Source: Oscillospiraceae bacterium (GTDB lineage: Bacteria > Bacillota > Clostridia > Oscillospirales > Acutalibacteraceae). From it: 34,334 nt of DNA. The first letter of the stretch is position 1, and each line of letters opens with the position of its first letter. A program made the translations under genes and the position numbers. The notes below the pieces were generated by a model. The model had not been told where the DNA came from. It made no database searches and worked only from the letters and a program-made list of their open reading frames with translations. The stretch spans positions 1 through 34,334 of the forward strand of contig CADABX010000016.1 of the NCBI GenBank assembly GCA_902786285.1. Direction: 5' to 3'. Shown one piece after another: positions 1 to 5,846 of this stretch.

Positions 1-99
1 GACACCGATGGAATACCGATGCCAGTTCGGTGCTTGAAAACTCAATATCGTGTCATAGAGGGCCTTTTTTGTACTGTCCGTACAAATTGGAGCAGTTCA
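1..99 (+). mobile_element. 3' end of an IS3-family (IS150-like) insertion sequence
   Basis: Read inward from position 99, the minus strand begins TGAACTGCTCCAATTTGTAC and continues into GGACAGTAC. This closely resembles the terminal inverted repeat of IS150-type IS3-family elements as I remember it (TG.ACTGC.CC.ATTT). Bases 2-37 encode the end of a transposase-like reading frame that stops about 60 bases before the element tip, the usual arrangement. Only the right end is inside the window, so the left repeat and target duplication cannot be seen. The element ends about 21 bases downstream of the stop codon of the neighbouring esterase gene. Confidence 0.68.
2..37 (+). pseudogene. Transposase C-terminus (IS3 family), cut by window edge
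   Basis: Reading from base 2, the frame ends in TPMEYRCQFGA followed by TGA at 35-37. The P-x-E/Q-Y-R pattern just before the stop is typical of the C-terminus of IS3/IS150 transposases (DDE integrase fold), which usually end in '...L(K/S)G.(S/T)P..YR'. Only 11 residues are visible. The call therefore rests on this motif together with the inverted repeat that follows it. The gene may be intact outside the window; it is partial here because of the window boundary, not because of a visible mutation. Confidence 0.55.
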
Positions 100-120
100 A
101 AAGTCACCTCTTTTTTGCCG

Positions 121-1164
121 TTATCTGGAAAATGTAAACAGCCCGCGGATTACGCTGAACGTGCGGATAAAGAACGAACGGATATAGCCGAATATAATGG
201 CAAACACATTTTTGCTCTTGCCGCCGGACGACGAATTGTCAGTGGTGCGGTGCTGCTGGGTCAGCCACGAAATAAAGCCGCCCTCCGACGGGAAGGAAAT
301 GGTTTTGCCTGTGCCGTCGGTCGTTTTCTGATACGCATACACAGAGCCGTCATACATGTGCATATCGTTGGTGATTGCCATCCAGGTGTAATGCTCGCAA
401 TCCCACGCAACAGCGCCGTTTTCGTGCTTCTTGCTGTAATCCGGCAAAACTGCCTGGGAAAACTCGGAAATGCGCACACCCTCGGGACGGTTTGTCACAC
501 TCTTGAGCGCGTTGAAGACCGGCTTTGCGGAAACGGTCTGCGCCGACACATAAGGATCCTTGTTGCAACAGAAAATCCACACGGAAACGTCCTTGAGCAA
601 TTGCATCGCCGAGGTCGACGGCTGCAGCAGCGCCGAGCCGGGGATGACGGCGGCAAAGAAATTCGGATAGGCCGTCGCCATATTCCAGACCATGGAGCCG
701 CCGGTGGAATAGCCGGAAATGTAGATGCGATCCATATCGATGTGGCCGTTCTGGCTTTGGATGAAATCATCAATGGTCGTCTTGAGCGTCGCCGTATCGT
801 TCGCTTCCCACGAACTCATGACCACGCCCGGGTCACGCGGCGCCAACACATAACAGCCGCCCTGCTCGAATCTGCGCTGATATTCGTCCGACGCAAACCG
901 GACAATGTCGTACCACGCGATCTGCTGGCGCTTTTCGCCGCCGGAACCTGCGCCGTGCAGCCAGATGAACAGCGGATATTTGTTTTCGTCCGCCGCGCCC
1001 TTCACGGGCGAATAATAAACGTAGTCCTGACCTTTGCTGTTGACGCCGTCCAAAAACTGCGCACTGAGCGCGCCGTTGCCGTCGTTCAGCGACACGGCAA
1101 ACGCGGGCAGCGCCAGACCGAAGAGCATCAAAAAGCAAAGAACAGTTGTAAACACACGTTTCAT
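121..1164 (-). CDS. Secreted PHB-depolymerase/feruloyl-esterase-like hydrolase
   Basis: A 347-residue exported alpha/beta hydrolase. Residues 1-23 are a signal peptide ending in AFA. WLHGAG (68-73) fits the oxyanion strand-loop, GYSTGG (151-156) places the nucleophile at Ser153, and NKDP (Asp203) and CEHYTW (His258) are plausible acid and base. The arrangement resembles the polyhydroxybutyrate depolymerase/esterase (LpqC-type) group, so ester hydrolysis outside the cell is likely; the substrate is unknown. A Ser/Gly-rich linker (about 308-318) leads to a 29-residue tail rich in Phe, Ile and Arg. The ATG at 1164 is chosen because AAAGGAG lies about nine bases upstream; a TTG nine bases further out would sit right against that site. 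It lies downstream of the 1261-2730 lipase on the same strand but beyond that gene's terminator. I see no convincing promoter of its own. Confidence 0.8.
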   Translation of the reverse strand: MKRVFTTVLCFLMLFGLALPAFAVSLNDGNGALSAQFLDGVNSKGQDYVYYSPVKGAADENKYPLFIWLHGAGSGGEKRQQIAWYDIVRFASDEYQRRFEQGGCYVLAPRDPGVVMSSWEANDTATLKTTIDDFIQSQNGHIDMDRIYISGYSTGGSMVWNMATAYPNFFAAVIPGSALLQPSTSAMQLLKDVSVWIFCCNKDPYVSAQTVSAKPVFNALKSVTNRPEGVRISEFSQAVLPDYSKKHENGAVAWDCEHYTWMAITNDMHMYDGSVYAYQKTTDGTGKTISFPSEGGFISWLTQQHRTTDNSSSGGKSKNVFAIIFGYIRSFFIRTFSVIRGLFTFSR

Positions 1165-1226
1165 CTTGATCAACTCCTTTTCTCCATCTTAACAGATAAT
1201 TGTGTAATAGTTGTGACAAAACAATA

Positions 1227-1252
1227 AAAACCGCCGCGGCTGCAGCGGTTTT
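1227..1252 (-). terminator. Rho-independent terminator of the 1261-2730 lipase gene
   Basis: On the minus strand AAAACCGC pairs with GCGGTTTT around a ten-base loop and is followed by TATTG. It begins within ten bases of the lipase-like gene's stop codon and separates that gene from the esterase gene downstream. Confidence 0.65.
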
Positions 1253-1260
1253 GGGATCAT

Positions 1261-2730
1261 TTATTCCAGCGGCGCCAGCTCCAGCTTGTCGTTCGACTGC
1301 AAAAACTGCGGATAGCGCGGATCGCTGAAGACCGTCGGGCAGGTCTTTTCGTTGAGCATCCAGAAGATCAGATCCTGACAGTCCGTGTCGTAAGACGTGA
1401 ATACATGCGGCACATCCTTGAGCGCCCATGTGGTATCCGGCAGCAGGCCTGTGGACAGATCAACCACCTTGTCTGCCGAAAAATACTTCGCGTCCAGCGG
1501 CTTGTAATCGTCGGGCAGCGTTTCGCCGAGCGGCGCCATCGTTGCGCCGCCGAGCATCAGCGGCGATTCCAACACGGTGTCGCCGTGCATATAGGCGCTT
1601 TCATAGACCGGCACGACCGGCAGATTGTAGCTCGCGGTGATGATGATTTCAAGTCCGTTTTTCTGCATCCGTTTCAGCATGTCGTCGCGCTGCAGGTTCA
1701 TCACACGGTATTGATTCGCGAGATCGATAATTGCCTGATACGTCTCTTCCTTGCCGTGAAACATATAATCGAGCGCACCGTCCAGATCCTCCGGCTGCGT
1801 CAGCGCCCAGACCACCGGCATCGTGCCGAACACGTCGCGCATAAAGTTGTCGTAGACGCGGTCCTTGATCAGCGGCACCAGCCTGTCCGTGAGCTTTTCA
1901 ACGCCCTTGAACAGTCCCATTTTGTTTAAGATTTTCAGCAGGAATTGCAGCGGACGGCTGACGTTCATGCGCGTCACGATAAAGTTATACAGCAAATCGC
2001 CGTAGACCTTGACACGGCCGTTCAGCAAATCGCCCGTCACATAGGTGCCGCTGAAGGTGGACGAGATGAACAGCACGCGGTGCAGACTTTCAGCGCCGTA
2101 TTTGTAAAGATACGAAACGGTCAGTATGCCGCCCATGCTGCAGCAGGCGAGATTGACCTTGTCCACACCGTGATCCTGCTTGGCCTGTTCAATCAGCGCG
2201 TTGAGGTTTTTCGCGTGAATGAACGGATCGAGCCGCCAGTCGTAGTTATAGTAGTAGACCTTGTCCGCGCCGTATTCCTCGACTGCGCGCTTTAAAAATC
2301 CCAACTCGTTCATATCCGGCAGTCCCGCAACGAAATCCGGATAGTTGCTCAGCGCCTTGTCATAGATATCGACGCCGGTATCATACTTCGGTGTGCCGTC
2401 GGGCTTGAACGCCATTTTGCCCAGCATCGAGTCCGCAATTGCAATCGCGTCGTCTGTGAATCTGTCAAAATCGCGGCGCAGCAGCCCTTTGAACAGCGCG
2501 CTCAAGGCCTTGCGGATCGTCAGCCCGACATCGAGCTTTTTCAGCGCCGGTTCGGCATGATCGGTGCCGGGGTATTCCAGCAGGCCGCCGAAATCCATGC
2601 CGCGCACCAAAACAAACGGCAGAGCGTCCGGCTGTGCGGGCGTGTTGCTGTCCGCGGCAGCGGACGGAAGAACCATGCACACGCCGAGCAGCACGGCGCA
2701 TACAAGCAGCAAAGAAAGCAGTCGTTTCAT
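1261..2730 (-). CDS. Secreted LCAT/lipase-like alpha/beta hydrolase (Ser nucleophile)
   Basis: A 489-residue exported protein. Residues 1-26 are a signal peptide (LPSAAA then Asp). VLVRGMDFGG (40-49) fits the first core strand and oxyanion region. YNYDWRLDP (161-169) matches the YDWR motif of lecithin:cholesterol acyltransferase/lipase-like hydrolases. CCSMGG puts the nucleophile at Ser198 with Cys in place of the first Gly of GxSxG, and VPHVF (His442) is the likely base. It probably hydrolyses or transfers acyl esters at the cell surface. It is a clear paralogue of the gene at 4209-5792: they share DWRLDP, FGTMP/YGTMP, STxLLxDTTW and the spacing between them. The start at ATG 2730 follows AGAGG, and the longer frame is discarded because it would run through the promoter. 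It has a perfect consensus promoter. Confidence 0.78.
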   Translation of the reverse strand: MKRLLSLLLVCAVLLGVCMVLPSAAADSNTPAQPDALPFVLVRGMDFGGLLEYPGTDHAEPALKKLDVGLTIRKALSALFKGLLRRDFDRFTDDAIAIADSMLGKMAFKPDGTPKYDTGVDIYDKALSNYPDFVAGLPDMNELGFLKRAVEEYGADKVYYYNYDWRLDPFIHAKNLNALIEQAKQDHGVDKVNLACCSMGGILTVSYLYKYGAESLHRVLFISSTFSGTYVTGDLLNGRVKVYGDLLYNFIVTRMNVSRPLQFLLKILNKMGLFKGVEKLTDRLVPLIKDRVYDNFMRDVFGTMPVVWALTQPEDLDGALDYMFHGKEETYQAIIDLANQYRVMNLQRDDMLKRMQKNGLEIIITASYNLPVVPVYESAYMHGDTVLESPLMLGGATMAPLGETLPDDYKPLDAKYFSADKVVDLSTGLLPDTTWALKDVPHVFTSYDTDCQDLIFWMLNEKTCPTVFSDPRYPQFLQSNDKLELAPLE

Positions 2731-2761
2731 AAAAGGACATCCTCTCGTTGATGATAGCATC

Positions 2762-2790
2762 ATTATAATGCCGAAAAAACGGAATGTCAA
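2762..2790 (-). promoter_or_regulatory. Consensus sigma-A promoter of the 1261-2730 lipase
   Basis: On the minus strand TTGACA (2785-2790), exactly 17 bases, then TATAAT (2762-2767): a perfect match to the housekeeping consensus. The -35 box lies two bases from that of the divergent promoter for the 2854 gene. Confidence 0.88.
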
Positions 2791-2792
2791 GA

Positions 2793-2821
2793 TTGACAGA
2801 CTGTGAACCGTATGTTAAAAT
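2793..2821 (+). promoter_or_regulatory. Sigma-A promoter of the 2854-4020 gene
   Basis: TTGACA (2793-2798), 17 bases, TAAAAT (2816-2821), about 30 bases before the start codon. It is arranged back to back with the minus-strand promoter. Confidence 0.87.
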
Positions 2822-2853
2822 AAAGAAAACTTGAGGAATCGGAGGAACCAGTT

Positions 2854-4020
2854 ATGCCAGGAGTAAAGGAATATATCGAAACAAACGGAATGCAATCATT
2901 CTGTGACGTGCCGTTCGGCGACGCGGACAACCTGTTGTTTTGCCAGATTTTCTATATGCCGTTTGAACGCGTGGTCAGCGAAAGCTTTGCCGCCGAACCG
3001 GTGCCGTTTCCGATGGCGTGCAACGACGTGTTTGCCTCGCGCGGCTATCAGCACAAAAAGCTCGGCCTGATGATTCCGGCCGACGGCAGCCACAATATCA
3101 TGCGCATGGCGGTTCAGCCGCGGTTTGCCGAAATGAAGCTTGTCGGCGTCAAGGAAGCGCTTTCCGCCGAGCCTGCCGTACAGTTCGGTGCCGGCACCTT
3201 CCTGCTGCCCGACGGTACGATGGTCATTGTCTATCGCGGCACGGACGACACGATCCTCGGTTGGAAAGAGGACCTCGACATCTTTGCCCGCAAGGAGATC
3301 CCGTCCTATCAGCTCGCGCTCGACTATCTGGAAAAAGCCGCCGCGGCGTTTGACCGAGACATCATCCTATGCGGCCACAGCAAGGGCGGCCATCTCGCGC
3401 TCTATGCCGCGCTGAAAACGAGCGACGCCATCCGCAGCCGCATCCGCACGGTCTATAACAACGACGGCCCGGGCTATTACGACTACTCGCTGTTCCACAC
3501 GCCGGAATACGCGTCCATCCTTCCGCGCTACCGCCATCTGGTGCCGCACTCCTCGTTTGTCGGCATGATGCTTTCGCACGATTACGACTATACGGCTGTC
3601 AGAAGCAACGTTCCGCTCGGTCCGTTCCAGCACGACCTCAAATCGTGGCAGATCGTAAACGGCACGCTGCAGACCCGTCCCGACGTGGACACGCTCGCCA
3701 AAATCACTGACGTCGCGCTTGCCGGCATCGTCGGCAAAGTGACAGACGCGCAGGCCGCCGTGGTCGACACGGTTGCCAATAAGCTGATCGAAGCGACCGG
3801 ACAGGTGACGCTGACCGGCCTTGTGCAGCACATCGGTTCCGCTGCCGGCGGCGCCGTCAAGGCGTGGAAAGCCGTGGAGCCGCAGACGAGAAAAGTGTTT
3901 GTGAGCGCCTTCTCCGGCGCCGGCAAAATCCTTGTTAATACCGTGAAAAACATCAAAGCCGAAGCGCAGCCGGCGGCAGCCAAAGCGGCGGATATGATCA
4001 AAACCAAGATTTTTGCATAA
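2854..4020 (+). CDS. Cytosolic DUF2974/lipase-like alpha/beta hydrolase
   Basis: A 388-residue protein with no signal peptide, resembling the DUF2974 ('Mbeg1-like') family of lipase-class-3-like hydrolases. YRGTDDTILGWKED (127-140) matches the family's lid/oxyanion segment, and GHSKGG (174-179) holds the nucleophile Ser176; a His around 'PFQHDL' could complete the triad. The physiological substrate of this family is not established to my knowledge. The last ~125 residues are rich in Ala, Val and Lys and look like a series of amphipathic helices with no hydrolase motifs, possibly a membrane- or partner-binding region. The ATG at 2854 has GGAGG at the right distance. The gene is monocistronic, with a consensus promoter upstream and a strong hairpin terminator downstream, and is divergent from a secreted lipase. 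Confidence 0.75.
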   Translation: MPGVKEYIETNGMQSFCDVPFGDADNLLFCQIFYMPFERVVSESFAAEPVPFPMACNDVFASRGYQHKKLGLMIPADGSHNIMRMAVQPRFAEMKLVGVKEALSAEPAVQFGAGTFLLPDGTMVIVYRGTDDTILGWKEDLDIFARKEIPSYQLALDYLEKAAAAFDRDIILCGHSKGGHLALYAALKTSDAIRSRIRTVYNNDGPGYYDYSLFHTPEYASILPRYRHLVPHSSFVGMMLSHDYDYTAVRSNVPLGPFQHDLKSWQIVNGTLQTRPDVDTLAKITDVALAGIVGKVTDAQAAVVDTVANKLIEATGQVTLTGLVQHIGSAAGGAVKAWKAVEPQTRKVFVSAFSGAGKILVNTVKNIKAEAQPAAAKAADMIKTKIFA

Positions 4021-4030
4021 ATCTTTTTTG

Positions 4031-4058
4031 GAAAAAACGCCGATCCCGGCGTTTTTTC
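4031..4058 (+). terminator. Strong rho-independent terminator
   Basis: GAAAAAACGCCG pairs perfectly with CGGCGTTTTTTC around the loop ATCC, with the T-run inside the 3' arm. It starts ten bases after the stop codon of the 2854-4020 gene. The symmetry would let it act in both directions. Confidence 0.9.
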
Positions 4059-4082
4059 TTTGCCCATATTGCACAAATATGG

Positions 4083-4123
4083 GGCGAAAATCTTTTCGCC
4101 GGTTCAAGATTAGTTAATATAAT
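4083..4123 (+). promoter_or_regulatory. Candidate promoter with overlapping palindrome
   Basis: TATAAT (4118-4123) lies 17 bases after TTCGCC (4095-4100), a poor -35 box. That -35 is the right arm of the near-perfect palindrome GGCGAAAATCTTTTCGCC (4083-4100). A weak -35 overlapped by a palindrome is what a repressor or activator site looks like, but no regulator is visible. A further inverted repeat, GCAACAA (4125-4131) with TTGTTGC (4144-4150), would fold in the leader RNA. Confidence 0.45.
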
Positions 4124-4208
4124 TGCAACAACTTTGCATCTTTTTGTTGCTATATTTTTACATGGAGAATTTTTTCCGTAATTTTATAATTGAGGAGATG
4201 TTACAATT

Positions 4209-5792
4209 ATGAAGAAAACCGTTTCTGTTTTGCTCGCTGTGCTCATGCTGCTGACGCTGGTTGTGCCTGCTGTTGCGGCTGATCCGATTGGTTCACCTGT
4301 TCCGAATATATATCTGCAAGGGCAGGGTGAACATATTTTTCTTCCCGACGGAACGCCGATTTTTGAAGGCGGCGATATGCCGGACGGTTTTTTGGCCGAC
4401 GCTGTAAAGCAGTGTATGCCGACCTTCCTTACGGCGATGAAAGAGGACACGCCGGAAGCCTGGGAGGCTTATCGCGCAAAATTCTTTGAAGTTGTGCTGC
4501 CCGTTTACGGTGGTTATGCACTTGATAAGAACGGCGAAGCTTCCGACGGATCTGATATAAAAGGGTATACCAGCAGCCCCGCGCAAAAAAAATTCAGCGA
4601 CGGATCGTATGTCCTTCGTTCCTATAACTTCTATCAGGACTGGCGCCTGGATCCGTTTGAAAACGCGAGAAGACTGAATAATTATTTGCAAAGCGTTAAG
4701 ACTGAATCTCCGACCGGAAAAGTGAATCTGATCGGCCGCTGCGAAGGCGCAAATGTAATTATGGCGTATCTTGCTCAATACGGCTATGATGATATCAATT
4801 GCGTAGAGCTTTATGTTCAGTCTGCGACAGGCGTGGATCTGATGAACGCACTGTTTGCCAACGAAATGCACTTTGATGCTGCGGCGTTGCGCCGTTTCAA
4901 AGCGAAAGCGCCCGAAGAGTATACGATCAGTGATGAAGTCATCAACGAAGTACTCGATGCTGCGCTCGAATTTACCGGCGATACGATGCTGCTCGACGCC
5001 GGCCTTGTCGGCCTCGAAGCGCTCGCTCCGAAAATCTACAGAGAACTGATCGTCTATATGCTGCGCGAGACCTACGGCACGATGCCCGGCATCTGGGCAC
5101 TGGTTGATGCCGACCATTATGCAAAAGCCCGCGAAGGTGTGTTCGGCGGTTATGAAGACGAATATGCCGGTCTGCTTGCAAAGCTTGATAACTATGACCA
5201 AAAGGTGCGTCAGCGTGTGCCCGAAATTATAAAAGAAGGCCAGGCCGCCGGCGTGAAGTTTGCGAACTTTGCGAAATACGGTGACTACCAGGTGCAGCCG
5301 CTTTGTGAAACGAACAATGAAATCGGCGATAATTCCGTGTCGTTGAAAGCCGCTTCTCTCGGTGCGACAACCGCAAAATTCGGTTCGACACTGAGCGATA
5401 AGCATATTGCCGAAGCGGAGAAAAACGATACCGCGAAATACATCTCTCCCGACAAAATGGTCGACGCCTCGACCTGTCTGCTGAAGGATACGACTTGGTT
5501 CATCTACGGCAGCACTCATACCGATTTCCCGGATATCATCCATAATTTCATGTTGAAGTTCCTGAGCAAGGATGGCAATATGACGGTGTTTACCGATACA
5601 ACGAATTATCCGCAGTATATGGTCTATACCAAAGATGCATCCGGTGAAAAGCTTGTGCCGATGACCACCGAAAACGCCGAAACCCTTGACAGCGGCACGG
5701 TAATCTTCAAGGAAGTCAACTGGAAAGAGATGATCCAGCGGTTCTTCAAAGCGATTCTCGCGTTTATCAAACAATTGATTGCAAACAGATAA
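4209..5792 (+). CDS. Secreted LCAT/lipase-like paralogue with Cys at nucleophile position
   Basis: A 527-residue exported protein. Residues 1-24 are a signal peptide (VVPAVAA then Asp). It aligns with the 489-residue lipase-like protein at 1261-2730 through YQDWRLDPF (142-150), KVNL (171-174), YGTMPGIWAL (289-298), STCLLKDTTW (421-430) and the His motif (His437). Where the paralogue reads LACCSMGG, this protein reads LIGRCEGA, so the expected nucleophile serine is Cys178 (codon 4740-4742). It may be a thiol hydrolase or acyltransferase, a binding protein, or inactive. The C-terminus extends about 37 residues beyond the paralogue and ends in a tail rich in Phe, Ile and Lys (504-527). The start has GAGGAG upstream. 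It is transcribed alone and ends at a strong terminator. Confidence 0.76.
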   Translation: MKKTVSVLLAVLMLLTLVVPAVAADPIGSPVPNIYLQGQGEHIFLPDGTPIFEGGDMPDGFLADAVKQCMPTFLTAMKEDTPEAWEAYRAKFFEVVLPVYGGYALDKNGEASDGSDIKGYTSSPAQKKFSDGSYVLRSYNFYQDWRLDPFENARRLNNYLQSVKTESPTGKVNLIGRCEGANVIMAYLAQYGYDDINCVELYVQSATGVDLMNALFANEMHFDAAALRRFKAKAPEEYTISDEVINEVLDAALEFTGDTMLLDAGLVGLEALAPKIYRELIVYMLRETYGTMPGIWALVDADHYAKAREGVFGGYEDEYAGLLAKLDNYDQKVRQRVPEIIKEGQAAGVKFANFAKYGDYQVQPLCETNNEIGDNSVSLKAASLGATTAKFGSTLSDKHIAEAEKNDTAKYISPDKMVDASTCLLKDTTWFIYGSTHTDFPDIIHNFMLKFLSKDGNMTVFTDTTNYPQYMVYTKDASGEKLVPMTTENAETLDSGTVIFKEVNWKEMIQRFFKAILAFIKQLIANR

Positions 5793-5806
5793 GGGAAACC
5801 AAAACG

Positions 5807-5836
5807 AAAGAGCAGCTCGCCGAGCTGCTCTTTTTT
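5807..5836. terminator. Bidirectional terminator between convergent genes
   Basis: GAGCAGCTC (5810-5818) pairs with GAGCTGCTC (5822-5830), flanked by AAA on the left and TTTTTT on the right. It lies between the ends of the 4209-5792 lipase paralogue (plus) and the GH95 gene (minus) and can serve both. Confidence 0.87.
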
Positions 5837-5846
5837 GTATATCTGT

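Noticed and set aside
62-90. GTAC-centred hairpin as a terminator for the esterase gene
   Set aside because: On the esterase strand it is followed by A, not T; it belongs to the IS inverted repeat.
19-1227. Long plus-strand reading frame across the esterase gene
   Set aside because: It mirrors the real minus-strand gene, has no family motifs and begins inside the IS end.
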